A stretch of 64,000 nt of DNA, taken from Bacillota bacterium (GTDB lineage Bacteria; Bacillota; Sulfobacillia; DUMF01). The notes below the pieces were generated by a model. That model was given only the letters and a program-made list of their open reading frames with translations, was not told the DNA's origin and ran no database searches. Positions 43,125-52,313 of this stretch are shown here, in pieces (position 1 is the first letter of the stretch; each line of letters begins with the position of its first letter). Location: positions 1 to 64,000 of the forward strand of contig DUMF01000024.1 in NCBI GenBank assembly GCA_012840015.1, read 5' to 3'. Position numbers and translations under genes: made by a program.

Positions 43125-43140
43125 ACGGAGGTCCTGGTAA

Positions 43141-44040
43141 ATGAATCGGTTTCGGGGAATAATCCCACCACTGCTAACGATTTTTAAGTCAGACGGGTCG
43201 TTCGATTTTGAGGGAAACAAAGCGCTAATGGATTACGTAATTAGCAAGGGCGTGCATGGAGTGTTCGTGCTGGGTAGTATAGGCGAGTTCGCCCACCTAA
43301 CTACGGAAGAGCGAAGACAGTTTGCAGAGTTTGCGGTGGAAGCAGTTGCCGGCAGGGTGCCGTTACTTGTCGGTACAGGCGGTACCAACACCCGTGAGGT
43401 AGTTGAGCTCACCCGCCACGCCAAAGAGATCGGCGCTGATGCGGTTGTGATCGTGACGCCATATTACTGGACGCTATCTCAGCAGAACTTATATCGCCAC
43501 TACGCCACGGTGGCCGACGCGGTTGATATTCCCATTCTGATTTACAACTTTCCCAACTTAACTGGGAACAACGTCTCGCCGTCGCTAGTTGCCGATCTCG
43601 TGAAGAAGCATGGGAATATCGTGGGCATTAAGGACACGATAGATAGCGTGAGCCACATAAGGGAGCTGGTTTTGGAGGTCAAGAGCGTCAACCCGGACTT
43701 CAGCGTGCTTGCAGGGTTCGACGACCACGTATTCAATACACTCGCGATGGGGGGCGATGGGGCGATACCGGGTAGTGCCAACTTCGCGCCTCAGTTGACG
43801 GTGGGGATGTTCGAGAGCTTCTCCAGGGGAGACCTCAAGACTGCTCTGGAATTCCACCGGAAGCTGCTTCTTCTTCCGAGGTTGTACGGCATGGATACTC
43901 CTGCCATAGGTGTTATCAAGGCTGCGTGTAAGCTGTGCGGCGTTCCAGTGGGCTACACCGTACGTCAGCCTGCGGGAGAAGTCAGACCTGAAACATTGGA
44001 TAGCCTCAAGGCACTTCTGGAGCAAGCCGAGTTGATATGA
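43141..44040 (+). CDS. Dihydrodipicolinate synthase/N-acetylneuraminate lyase family aldolase
   Basis: 299 residues, TIM barrel. Family blocks: GIIPPLLTIFKSDGSFD, GVFVLGSIGEFAHLT, VPLLVGTGG, the catalytic Tyr in IYNFPNLTG and the Schiff-base Lys in VGIKDTIDS (about 165). The GSIGEF in place of the GTTGE of true DapA argues for another 2-keto acid aldolase activity. GGAGGTCC precedes the ATG; its stop overlaps polA. Confidence 0.88.
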   Translation: MNRFRGIIPPLLTIFKSDGSFDFEGNKALMDYVISKGVHGVFVLGSIGEFAHLTTEERRQFAEFAVEAVAGRVPLLVGTGGTNTREVVELTRHAKEIGADAVVIVTPYYWTLSQQNLYRHYATVADAVDIPILIYNFPNLTGNNVSPSLVADLVKKHGNIVGIKDTIDSVSHIRELVLEVKSVNPDFSVLAGFDDHVFNTLAMGGDGAIPGSANFAPQLTVGMFESFSRGDLKTALEFHRKLLLLPRLYGMDTPAIGVIKAACKLCGVPVGYTVRQPAGEVRPETLDSLKALLEQAELI

Positions 44041-46733
44041 GCGAAAGCGCAGAGAAACTGGTACTGATCGATGGCAATAGCCTTGCAAACAGGGCTTTCT
44101 ATGCTTTACCCCGGCTGACGACTTCGGCCGGGGTTCCAACTAATGCGGTGTACGGCTTCATCACCATGCTTCTTCGGCTCATCGAAGAAGAAAAGCCCGA
44201 GTACATGGGCGTGGCCTTCGACAGGTCTGCCCCGACATTCCGGCACCTCGCCTCGGTGACCTACAAGGCTCAGAGATCCGGTTCTCCGGAGGATTTCAAA
44301 GCGCAAATACCGCTAATTAAGAAAGTGTTGAACGCTGCCGGAATCAGGGCGTTGGAGCTGGAGGGTTACGAGGCGGACGACATCATCGGTACCATCGCGA
44401 GCAAGGCTCAAACTGCCGGTCTGCGAGTGGTAGTCGTTTCTGGAGATAGGGACATGCTGCAGTTGGTGGGGAAGAACGTAAGTGCGGTGATTACCAAGCG
44501 GGGTATAACCCAGGTTGAGCGATACGATCGCGAGGCGGTGAAACGCGAGACAGGTATCTACCCAGAACAGATACCTGATTACAAGGGCCTGGCCGGTGAC
44601 CAATCAGACAACATAAAAGGGGTTACAGGGATCGGCCCGAAAACCGCAGTCAAACTACTCGATGAGTTTGGCTCGCTCGAAAACTTGCTGGAGCAACTCG
44701 ACAAGATACCGTCGTCTCACGTAAGAGAGGCGATGCAAAAGGGCAGAGACCAAGCAATTCTTTCCAAGACGCTGGCTACTATCAAGCGAGACGTGCCTGT
44801 GCCGTGCGAAGTGGCAGACTTGCGGGTGGCGTCGCCCGACATCGAGGCACTGGTGTCGCTTTTTGAAGAGCTGGAGTTTCGTTCGCAGATAGAACGCGCA
44901 AAAACTGCCCTCGCCCCATACTGTCCAACTCGACGGACCTACTCGGGTTCATCAGAGGCGAAGCATGTGACTGCTGAGGTCGAGGTGGAATTCGAGACTG
45001 TGGATTCCGAGTCTTCCATGGAAAGGCTTCGCTCCGAAGTAGGCCAAGCGGCGCGTGCAGGCAATGTCATCGGGCTGGCCATATCTTCAGTGGGTAATGA
45101 TCCCAAAAGCCGGAAGCTTTATGGTACGGCCTTGCATCTTAACGGTAAGACATGGTATTTGCCCGACGAAGAGAAGACCAAGGCGATTGGCATGGCGCTC
45201 CGCGGAGGGCGGGTAGCGGCCTTTGACGCCAAGGGCTGCATGAACGCGCTTGCGAATTCGGGAGTGGACGGTATAGCCATCGATTTTGATCCCTGGATCG
45301 CCGCGTACTTGCTCGATCCCACACGAGCGGCGTATTACCCCGAAGATCTCGCCCGGGAGTACGTGGGATCCTCTTACCCTCGGCTCGGCGCAGGGGCTAC
45401 CGCAAAGCACTTGGATAGCTTGTCCCCGTCCGAATGTTGCGCTCTGGCTTGGTTGGCTGCGTCGCTGGAGCAGCCCATGCTCGCGGAGCTCCAAAGGCAA
45501 GAGCTCGCGGAACTTTTCCGTAAGATCGAGATGCCACTCGTGCCCGTGCTTTCCGCAATGGAACTCGAGGGTATAGGGGTCGATATGGATATTGCCCGGG
45601 AAATGTCGAGAGAATTCGCTAGCAAAATCAAGCTTTGCGAGCAAGAGATATTTCATATGGCGGGGACTGAGTTTAACGTAAACTCCCCTCGACAACTCGC
45701 AGACGTGCTTTTTGATAAACTCGGCCTGCCCTGCTCAAAAAAGACGAAAACGGGCTATTCCACCAGTGCCGAAGTACTTGAAGAGCTGGCACGTCACTAT
45801 GAAATTGCTGCGAAGGTGCTGGAATACCGCCAGCTGGCCAAATTGAAGGGCACATACCTCGATGGCCTCGAAGCGCTGGTCAATCCCGTAACCGGAAGAA
45901 TCCATACCACCTTCAATCAGACCGTTACGGCTACGGGCAGGCTTTCCAGCACGAATCCGAACATGCAGAACATCCCCACAAAGGGAGAGTTGGGGCGACA
46001 GCTCCGGCGAATATTCGTGCCAAGAGAAAACCAGCTGTTTCTAAGTGCCGACTATTCACAGATAGAGCTGCGAGTACTGGCTCACGTTTCGGGGGATAGC
46101 ACTTTGATCCAATCTTTTTTGAATGGCGAGGACATCCATACCCGTACAGCCGCAGAAGTGTTCGGGGTCAAACCGGAGGAAGTCACGCCCTCCATGAGGT
46201 CGAAGGCGAAGGCTATAAACTTCGGAATCATCTACGGCCAGACGGATTACGGTTTGTCCAGGACGATAGGGGAGAGTCGGGCAGAGGCTAAGGCGTACAT
46301 CGAGAGCTATTTCCGCCGTTACCCCGGCGTGCGTGAATATATCGAGTCTGCCATTGCGCTGGCGAGGGAGACAGGCTATGCTAGGACTCTCATGGGCCGC
46401 AGGCGCCGGCTGCCGGACATCAATTCGCCCAACCGCAACCTGCGTGGGTTCGCGGAAAGGACGGCCATCAATACCCCCATACAAGGTACCGCGGCCGACA
46501 TAATGAAATTGGCGATGATACGCTGCTATGAAGCACTCAAGAAGTTTAGCCCGGAGGTGAAGATACTGCTCCAGGTGCACGACGAGCTTGTACTCGAGGT
46601 CCCGCGGGGTTTGCTTCACGAAGCTGCATCCGTGATATGCCGTGAAATGGAAAACGTGATTGAGCTCAGAGTGCCACTGAAGGTAAGTGCAGAGTCGGGA
46701 CCGAACTGGTTGGACATGACTCCTATCGACTGA
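44037..46733 (+). CDS. polA: DNA polymerase I (proofreading site lost)
   Basis: 898 residues. The 5'-3' exonuclease domain (1-290: LIDGNSLANRAFYALP, GYEADDIIGT, GLAGDQSDNIKGVTGIGPKTA), a degenerate 3'-5' exonuclease domain (about 320-490) with VIGLAIS where the catalytic D-x-E should be, and a polymerase domain with LSADYSQIELRVLAHVSGD, AKAINFGIIYG and LLQVHDELVLEVP. It repairs gaps and matures Okazaki fragments. ATG overlaps the aldolase stop. Confidence 0.97.
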   Translation: MSESAEKLVLIDGNSLANRAFYALPRLTTSAGVPTNAVYGFITMLLRLIEEEKPEYMGVAFDRSAPTFRHLASVTYKAQRSGSPEDFKAQIPLIKKVLNAAGIRALELEGYEADDIIGTIASKAQTAGLRVVVVSGDRDMLQLVGKNVSAVITKRGITQVERYDREAVKRETGIYPEQIPDYKGLAGDQSDNIKGVTGIGPKTAVKLLDEFGSLENLLEQLDKIPSSHVREAMQKGRDQAILSKTLATIKRDVPVPCEVADLRVASPDIEALVSLFEELEFRSQIERAKTALAPYCPTRRTYSGSSEAKHVTAEVEVEFETVDSESSMERLRSEVGQAARAGNVIGLAISSVGNDPKSRKLYGTALHLNGKTWYLPDEEKTKAIGMALRGGRVAAFDAKGCMNALANSGVDGIAIDFDPWIAAYLLDPTRAAYYPEDLAREYVGSSYPRLGAGATAKHLDSLSPSECCALAWLAASLEQPMLAELQRQELAELFRKIEMPLVPVLSAMELEGIGVDMDIAREMSREFASKIKLCEQEIFHMAGTEFNVNSPRQLADVLFDKLGLPCSKKTKTGYSTSAEVLEELARHYEIAAKVLEYRQLAKLKGTYLDGLEALVNPVTGRIHTTFNQTVTATGRLSSTNPNMQNIPTKGELGRQLRRIFVPRENQLFLSADYSQIELRVLAHVSGDSTLIQSFLNGEDIHTRTAAEVFGVKPEEVTPSMRSKAKAINFGIIYGQTDYGLSRTIGESRAEAKAYIESYFRRYPGVREYIESAIALARETGYARTLMGRRRRLPDINSPNRNLRGFAERTAINTPIQGTAADIMKLAMIRCYEALKKFSPEVKILLQVHDELVLEVPRGLLHEAASVICREMENVIELRVPLKVSAESGPNWLDMTPID

Positions 46734-46779
46734 ACTCCGCCACTCCACGCCTCATATACTGGCTGCGTGGGGTGGTACA

Positions 46780-47349
46780 GTGGCACTAACGATACTGCTG
46801 GTTTCAATCGCTGTCAGTTTCGACAGCTTCTTGGCGGGTATATCATTAGGCCTGCAAAATATCAAGCTACCGCTTTTCTCGCAAAGCATAATTGCCATCG
46901 AATCAGGTGGACTTATCATCGTTTCAACCCTTCTGGGGCACGTCATTTCTTCTTTCCTCACTCCATGGCTCGCCAAGGTTGGAGGCGCTTGTCTGTTGGT
47001 GGCCTTGGGCGCCTGGAGTCTCGTCAAAAAGCGCGGAGACTCGTCGATGGTGAGCATCCTGGCTGAGCCGGATTTAGCCGATGTGGACTATTCCGGGACG
47101 ATTACTGCAGGCGAGGCTGCTGTCTTGGGAGTCGCCTTGGGCTTGGACTCGTTCGCGATGGGCCTGAGCCTGGCTTTGGCGGGAATGGGCAGCCTTATAA
47201 GCGGTTTAGCTTGTGCCGCGGCATGTTTCGTTTCGATGGTGGCAGGCACGGCGCTTGGTACTCCACTTGGTCGCAGGATTTCGGGCTCAATTACTTACGT
47301 GCTACCGGGAGTGTTGATGATAATGTTGGGAATTAGCAGGATCCTTTAA
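46780..47349 (+). CDS. ytaF: Sporulation membrane protein YtaF (MntP-related)
   Basis: 189 residues, six spans in two repeats, each with the D(S/A)F signature: VSFDSFLAGISLGL and GLDSFAMGLSLAL. The MntP superfamily exports Mn2+; the YtaF branch is sporulation-linked in Bacillus, where polA-mutM-ytaF-coaE is the gene order. Here mutM is missing. GTG 46780 has a poor upstream site. Confidence 0.85.
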   Translation: MALTILLVSIAVSFDSFLAGISLGLQNIKLPLFSQSIIAIESGGLIIVSTLLGHVISSFLTPWLAKVGGACLLVALGAWSLVKKRGDSSMVSILAEPDLADVDYSGTITAGEAAVLGVALGLDSFAMGLSLALAGMGSLISGLACAAACFVSMVAGTALGTPLGRRISGSITYVLPGVLMIMLGISRIL

Positions 47350-47410
47350 TTCACGCTGTTCACCATTACGATAAAGGGTTAGAATTGTTAGATGTGAGAG
47401 GAGAGATTCC

Positions 47411-48916
47411 ATGCGGCTAGACAAGCGTTTTATAATCAACGTCATTATACCGATCACAATCTTAACTTTGTTGCTTTCTGGCTGTGGGGTTAACCGCAAT
47501 ACAGAAAGCAAGGCCGCCGAGTTGAATCCCAGAACTTTGAAAACGTACGACGTGGCTGGGATGATTTGGCCGGTAAACCCTGAGCAAATGATATCCCCGG
47601 ATAACAAGTGGGTGTTGGGCACGAGAAGCCAGTCGTCGGGCTTCAGCGTGGTGGCCATGCCACTTAGCGGTAGTAGCAAAGAACCAGTATCAGTTGCCAG
47701 GGCAGAGGCAGAGTGGCTGAAACAGAACCTGTTTGGCTACTACCCTCTCGGGTGGAAAACGACAGATGCTTTCCTGTTCATTGCTGCTGGCACTCAGCCT
47801 GATGGCCCACATAAGGACAAGCAAGGGGTCTCGATACGGATTGGAAGCGTCAGCGGAAAGAGTGCGGAGGAAATCGGGTGGCTGGAACTAGATAATGGCA
47901 TGATGTCTTGGGCGGAGTATCTTCCGCAAAAGGATCGGGTGTATTTCCACGTTACTCAGGCGGTTTGGGAGTTTGACGTGACCAACAAGCAAATGCGGAA
48001 AATCAAAGGTGAATTGCCAGATTACGATGGGTTCTTCTACCCGAAACTGTCTCCTTCAGGCGACTATTTCGTTTATGAGCTTTACGAAGAGGATAAGAAG
48101 GGTGTTTACCTTCTCGATGCCAAAACGGGAGAGGAAAGACCGTTGCTTCCAGCGGGCGACAATTTGAGCTTTTACCCGGCATGGTCGCCGGACGGAAAAT
48201 ATATCGCGGCGTATACCGTACCTCTGAAGGCCGGGCAGCGTACTGGTACCTGGAGTGACTACGATTATCTGCCAGCTGAGGATGGGCCTCAGCCGGTCTC
48301 GCCCGTGATTACGGTCGTAGATGTTCAAGGGAGGATCGTTAATCAGTTTAAGGTTGAAGGTAAACTACTCAGCGGCTTCAGGTGGTCCAACGATTCTAAC
48401 ACGCTAGGGTTTGCAGCAGGAGTGTTGAAAAATGGAGAGCCTCCAGGGGTCAATTTCGAATCGGTATGGCTGGGCAGCGTCGCTTCTAAAGACAACAACG
48501 TGACGAAGTTAGCAGACATCAGCCAGATGGGTCAGGGACCGGCGGCATACGTATTCGTCGATGGCATGGATGCAACGGGGAAAGGAATGATATCAGAAGT
48601 CTACCGCGAGAGCGGGTCTGAGCTTTATTATGTTCGCGAAGGTAAAGAACCTCTTCGCGTCGTCGGGAGTTTAAACACGCCGGGCATGACCCCTGTATTC
48701 CAGGAGTACGTACTGGGGCTCGTGCAAACCAGCGGTAAGGCTGCCTTGTGGCTATTCGGGAAAGATAAAGCTCAAAAAACGATGGAGTTTTCGGCAAAAG
48801 ACGCCAACATACTTGGCTACAATGAGAGTATGGTCGTGGTATCGAGCGGAGAATTACCTTCGTTTGACGAGAATATGAAGCGCACGATAAACGTGATAAA
48901 GCTACTCGACGATTGA
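47411..48916 (+). CDS. Lipoprotein with TolB/WD40-like beta-propeller repeats
   Basis: 501 residues. A lipoprotein signal (hydrophobic stretch then LLSGCG, Cys about 24) is followed by repeated blade motifs such as PKLSPSGDYFVYELY, PAWSPDGKYIAAYT and FRWSNDSNTLGFAA, the PD40 pattern of TolB-like propellers. Cell-surface anchored; ligand unknown. GAGAGGAGAG precedes the ATG. It stands between ytaF and coaE, a place normally without such a gene. Confidence 0.78.
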   Translation: MRLDKRFIINVIIPITILTLLLSGCGVNRNTESKAAELNPRTLKTYDVAGMIWPVNPEQMISPDNKWVLGTRSQSSGFSVVAMPLSGSSKEPVSVARAEAEWLKQNLFGYYPLGWKTTDAFLFIAAGTQPDGPHKDKQGVSIRIGSVSGKSAEEIGWLELDNGMMSWAEYLPQKDRVYFHVTQAVWEFDVTNKQMRKIKGELPDYDGFFYPKLSPSGDYFVYELYEEDKKGVYLLDAKTGEERPLLPAGDNLSFYPAWSPDGKYIAAYTVPLKAGQRTGTWSDYDYLPAEDGPQPVSPVITVVDVQGRIVNQFKVEGKLLSGFRWSNDSNTLGFAAGVLKNGEPPGVNFESVWLGSVASKDNNVTKLADISQMGQGPAAYVFVDGMDATGKGMISEVYRESGSELYYVREGKEPLRVVGSLNTPGMTPVFQEYVLGLVQTSGKAALWLFGKDKAQKTMEFSAKDANILGYNESMVVVSSGELPSFDENMKRTINVIKLLDD

Positions 48917-48946
48917 AGTAATTAAGTTGGCGCGGGGGTTTACGGT

Positions 48947-49543
48947 TTGGTCTTGATCGGGCTTACCGGGAATATAGGTAGCGGCAAAAGCACTGTCTCC
49001 GCGATGCTGAAAGAGCGGGGTGCCACCATCATAGATGCCGACGTGGTGGCAAAGCAGTTGTGCGAACCCGGTGAGCCCGGCTGGCAGAGGATTCGAGAAC
49101 ACTTTGGACGAGAGGTATTCGAGCAAGACAACAGACTCAACAGGCGAAAGCTGGGAGAGATCGTTTTTGCGGACCGCTCCAAGCTCCAACTGCTTAACTC
49201 GTTAATCCATCCTTTGGTCTCTGAGAGAATTCGAAAACTGATCCATGAGAGTGCGGGCAGAGGCGATAGGGTAGTAGTAATAGACGCTCCTCTTTTGATT
49301 GAGGCAGGGCTCCACGTGTTGGTGGATCGGCTGTGGGTGGTAGTCGCGGAAGATGAAGTGAGGCTCAGGCGCATAATGGAAAGGGATGGACTTACGGAAG
49401 AGGCTGCTCGATTGAGGATGTGGGCACAGGAGGATCAATCCGAGAAGGTTGCAATTGCGGACGCCGTCATTGAAAACTCCGGCGACCTGGAGGAAACGCG
49501 CAGGCAGGTAGCGAGGCTTTGGAATGAGCTCTGGAATGCGTAG
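48947..49543 (+). CDS. coaE: Dephospho-CoA kinase
   Basis: 198 residues. The P-loop GLTGNIGSGKST is at 5-16, then IIDADVVAKQL and the lid/CoA region with VIDAPLLIEAGLH and RLRRIMERDGLTEEAA. It makes the last step of CoA synthesis. TTG 48947 has GCGGGGG about nine bases upstream. It overlaps the transglycosylase gene by 20 bases. Confidence 0.95.
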   Translation: MVLIGLTGNIGSGKSTVSAMLKERGATIIDADVVAKQLCEPGEPGWQRIREHFGREVFEQDNRLNRRKLGEIVFADRSKLQLLNSLIHPLVSERIRKLIHESAGRGDRVVVIDAPLLIEAGLHVLVDRLWVVVAEDEVRLRRIMERDGLTEEAARLRMWAQEDQSEKVAIADAVIENSGDLEETRRQVARLWNELWNA

Positions 49544-50084
49544 GCTCGGGCCGCTATTGCTCGCATTTACAGTGGTGCTGGCGATTGGGCGTGCGGAGTG
49601 CCCTCTAGCTTACCATGGGACCATTGAGAACACGGTGCAAAAGCTCCAGCTGGACTGGTATCTAGTGGTGGCGCTGATTAGGGTTGAGAGCAAATTCAAG
49701 CCGACGGCGGTTTCTGAGGTAGGGGCATGTGGCTTGATGCAGTTAATGCCGGAAACGGCGAAAGAAGTGGCGAGCCGAAACGGGCTGGATTTCTCGCACC
49801 AGATGCTGTTCGATCCTTCGTATAACATCGTGGTCGGGTGCACATATTTGAAAGAGCTAATGCAGAGGTACCAGGGGGACGAGATGGCGACCCTCGCTGC
49901 GTATAATGCGGGGCCCAAATGGGTTGATAAATGGTTAAATGGATCGGCCGAGCTTTCGGGTGACAAGATTGCTTTTCAGGAGACTCGCCAGTTCGTCCGA
50001 AAAGTGCTTTTCTACAGGCGCCTTTACAGGGCGCTCTATTCAATACCGCGAACCCTTTTTCGGCCGTCTACGTTAATGGCCTAG
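49524..50084 (+). CDS. Lytic transglycosylase (SLT domain, MltE/Slt70-like)
   Basis: 186 residues. A signal sequence (to about 25) is followed by the SLT domain: ALIRVESKFKPTAVSEVGACGLMQLMP (catalytic Glu in VESKF), CTYLKELMQRY and ATLAAYNAGPKWVDKWL. It cleaves peptidoglycan with 1,6-anhydro formation. The coaE-SLT order is common in Clostridia. ATG 49524 has GAGG eight bases upstream; ATG 49536 is an option. Confidence 0.92.
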   Translation: MSSGMRRLGPLLLAFTVVLAIGRAECPLAYHGTIENTVQKLQLDWYLVVALIRVESKFKPTAVSEVGACGLMQLMPETAKEVASRNGLDFSHQMLFDPSYNIVVGCTYLKELMQRYQGDEMATLAAYNAGPKWVDKWLNGSAELSGDKIAFQETRQFVRKVLFYRRLYRALYSIPRTLFRPSTLMA

Positions 50085-50103
50085 TCGTTAAGGAGGTGTA
50101 ACC

Positions 50104-51063
50104 GTGGAGCTTCAAATACTCTCCAATAGGTCGCTCAAGGACTGGCAGATATCAGCGATCAAGAAAGTCGCACCGCAGGCGAACATAGTTTGGCCCGGAA
50201 AAGCGGAAAGCATAGAACGATTTCTCTCGGAGACGGATGTGTTCCTGAATATAATCGGCGGCAAGAACATTACTCCCGAAATGTGGCCCCAGGCACAGCG
50301 ACTCAAATGGATACACGTAGGCGCAGCTGGCGTGGACGACGTGCTTTTCCGCGAACTCGTAGAAAGTCCGGTGGTAGTGACCAATTGTAAGGGAATACAC
50401 GCTAGCACCATTAGCGAACATGTTTTCGCCATGATGCTTGCTTTCGCGAGAGGCCTCTTCAAATTTCAGAGAGACAGGCAAGCACGAAAATGGGATAGAG
50501 AAGGAGTATCTGAACTGGGCGGCAAAACGCTAGGTATACTGGGGTTGGGCGGCATCGGCAAGGAAATAGCCAGACGCGGCAAGTGCTTCGGCATGAAAGT
50601 GATCGGTATGAAGCGGGACACGACGAAGCCCGTTGAATTCGTAGATGAACTTATCACTCCGGATCGCCTTTTGCAGGCACTCCCCAATATGGACTATGTG
50701 GTACTTAGCGTGCCGTTAACTGCAGAGACACATGGGCTGATAGGTCAGGCGCAACTGGCCGCTATGAAGCCGACGGCGTATCTGATCAACGTAGCACGTG
50801 GCAAAGTAGTGGACGAAGCAGCGCTGATTCAAGCTTTAAAGAACGGGACAATCGCGGGAGCAGCGCTTGACGTTTTTGAGAACGAACCGCTGCCTGAGAA
50901 CAGCGAGTTATGGGATATGCAAAACGTGATTTTCACGCCCCACGTTGCGGGCACCTTCTCAGCCAATATCGAAAGGATAACGGAAATTTTCGTCGAAAAC
51001 CTTCGACGGTTTTTAAATGACGAGCCGATGATCAATGTGGTGAATAAGAAGCTAGGCTATTGA
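50104..51063 (+). CDS. D-isomer-specific 2-hydroxyacid dehydrogenase
   Basis: 319 residues. Rossmann motif LGILGLGGIGKEIARRGKCFG (quoted GLGGIGKEIA) near 147-156, catalytic Arg in INVARGKVVDE, Glu in DVFENEPLP and His in FTPHVAGTF. Family enzymes reduce 2-keto acids with NADH; substrate (glycerate, hydroxypyruvate, lactate) not fixable. AAGGAGG precedes GTG 50104. Confidence 0.92.
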   Translation: MELQILSNRSLKDWQISAIKKVAPQANIVWPGKAESIERFLSETDVFLNIIGGKNITPEMWPQAQRLKWIHVGAAGVDDVLFRELVESPVVVTNCKGIHASTISEHVFAMMLAFARGLFKFQRDRQARKWDREGVSELGGKTLGILGLGGIGKEIARRGKCFGMKVIGMKRDTTKPVEFVDELITPDRLLQALPNMDYVVLSVPLTAETHGLIGQAQLAAMKPTAYLINVARGKVVDEAALIQALKNGTIAGAALDVFENEPLPENSELWDMQNVIFTPHVAGTFSANIERITEIFVENLRRFLNDEPMINVVNKKLGY

Positions 51064-51088
51064 AACGAAGCTCCGGATGTGTTATATT
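51060..51088 (+). promoter_or_regulatory. Promoter of tRNA-Leu
   Basis: TTGAAA (51060-51065), 17-base spacer, TATATT (51083-51088). The predicted start near 51095 precedes the tRNA 5' end by about 11 bases. Confidence 0.75.
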
Positions 51089-51105
51089 TGACGCTGCACG
51101 AGAGT

Positions 51106-51192
51106 GCCGAAGTGGTGGAACTGGCAGACACGCGGTGTTCAGGGCGCCGTAGGCGAATGCCTGTGTGGGTTCAAATCCCACCTTCGGCACCA
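51106..51192 (+). tRNA. tRNA-Leu (anticodon CAG)
   Basis: The acceptor stem GCCGAAG pairs with CTTCGGC, followed by discriminator A and encoded CCA. The anticodon loop is TTCAGGG with CAG. A long variable arm and the T-loop GGTTCAAATCC are present, as for class II leucine tRNAs. Length is 87 bases. Confidence 0.97.
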
Positions 51193-51210
51193 TTCTTATT
51201 TGTGGGCCAG

Positions 51211-51252
51211 CTAGAGGCAGCCCAGCCTAGTTTTCGTTACGAGAAAGCAGGC
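51211..51252 (+). terminator. Overlapping hairpins after tRNA-Leu
   Basis: CTAGAGGC-AGCCCA-GCCTAG is followed by TTTT and could terminate the tRNA transcript. An alternative stem pairs GCCTAGTTTTCG with CGAGAAAGCAGGC around TTA. Both are imperfect. Confidence 0.45.
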
Positions 51253-51265
51253 TAGCCCTTCTTGA

Positions 51266-51433
51266 TCAGAGGGGCCTTTGGGTACAGGGTCGAGGACGAC
51301 CGCAGTTCCGGTGGCGGAACCCGATCGAGCTAATCTCGCGAGCGTGCGTGAGGCTACCTACGGACTTATTCATGCTAGGTGTCGACGCTTAGACAGAATG
51401 ACAAAGGGGTATTCGGCTACATCTTTGCGTTAG
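51266..51433 (+). other. Short open frame, possible gene remnant
   Basis: Between TGA 51263-51265 and TAG 51431-51433 the plus frame is open for 55 codons with coding-like composition (PLGTGSRTTAVPVAEPDRA, then DRMTKGYSATSLR at the end). There is no good start; TTG 51278 has GAGGGG only three bases upstream. The end loosely resembles the C-terminus of the PLP enzyme at 60 kb, and the bases after both stops share CCCAGAACTGGAA. It is the only content seen in 51193-51462 besides the hairpins. Confidence 0.3.
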
Positions 51434-51462
51434 ATGGGTGCCGCCCAGAACTGGAAACATGT

Positions 51463-52212
51463 TTAGCGGAATAAGTCGGACTCGGCAGCGCGTAACAGCT
51501 CTTTTATCCCGACATCGGCTGGATCGTATTCGCACCCGCGTACTATAACTGCAGGGATGTCTGAGAGTTTTCCCATTGCCAGTTCGGCGATAGCCGCAAT
51601 TTCATCCACCATGGCGATTTCCGTAACATTGAGAACGTACCCATATTGGTCCTTCTTCCCCACGTAATTTTTAATAGGGGCAATACCCGAGCAGCCTATC
51701 GCAAAGTTGACGAGCCCGTTTCTCCACGGCCGTCCCCAGGTATCTGAAATTACTACCGCAACGTTGACTCCCGTTAGCTGTTTGATGCGCTCGCGGATTC
51801 TTCGAGCCGAAGCGTCAGGGTCCAGAGGCAACAGGGTTACCTGGTCCGGTTCTACGTTGGATTTATCAACTCCGGAGTTAGCGCATACGAAACCTTGATG
51901 AGTTTCCGTGATGAGCACACCTTTGTCCATCCTGACTATTCGCTTGGCTTCACGCAGTGCTACCTCTACCATTCTGGGGTCCTTGTCGAGTTCCGAAGCG
52001 ACCGTCAGGGCAAAGGGGGAAGGGATGATTTCCGAGAGCTTTGCCAGTCTTCCTTCCGCCTTGGAAACTACCTTCTGGGTGACCACGACCACATCCGAAT
52101 CAAGTAGCTTTAGCCCGCCATGGTTGAGCGCGGAGCATATCAAGTCCGCAAGCGGGTCTCCAGGCTGAATTTGTGGCATGTTCCTGACAGAGAATACTTC
52201 AATATCAGCCAA
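51463..52212 (-). CDS. Coenzyme F420-0:L-glutamate ligase-like protein (CofE family)
   Basis: 249 residues. CofE motifs are visible: PQIQPGDPLADLI, DSDVVVVTQKVVSKAEGR, VCANSGVDKSN, VVISDTWGRPWRNGLVNFAIGCSGI (in parts) and the C-terminal VRGCEYDP. Family enzymes add glutamates to F420-0 with GTP; some bacterial homologues lie outside F420 pathways. TTG 52212 has GGAGGG upstream. The FrhB-like and LLM genes nearby support a deazaflavin context. Confidence 0.82.
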   Translation of the reverse strand: MADIEVFSVRNMPQIQPGDPLADLICSALNHGGLKLLDSDVVVVTQKVVSKAEGRLAKLSEIIPSPFALTVASELDKDPRMVEVALREAKRIVRMDKGVLITETHQGFVCANSGVDKSNVEPDQVTLLPLDPDASARRIRERIKQLTGVNVAVVISDTWGRPWRNGLVNFAIGCSGIAPIKNYVGKKDQYGYVLNVTEIAMVDEIAAIAELAMGKLSDIPAVIVRGCEYDPADVGIKELLRAAESDLFR

Positions 52213-52273
52213 GCTTCATCCCTCCAAACAACACAATAAGCTCCAGGCAGAAGCAAAATCAACGATCACAATG

Positions 52274-52279
52274 TATAAT
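52274..52279 (+). promoter_or_regulatory. Candidate -10 box for the ECF S-component gene
   Basis: A perfect TATAAT lies 35 bases before the ATG, with TG directly upstream of it, but no convincing -35 (AAGCAA at 17-base spacing). Confidence 0.4.
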
Positions 52280-52313
52280 CTTATTAGATGACTAACAAGT
52301 GAGGCGAGTCGCT

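Noticed and set aside
51193-51463. Considered 6S RNA, tmRNA or SRP RNA in the gap after tRNA-Leu.
   Set aside because: None of their conserved signatures (tmRNA tRNA-like ends, SRP GNRA/UGNR loop, 6S long bulged hairpin) is visible.
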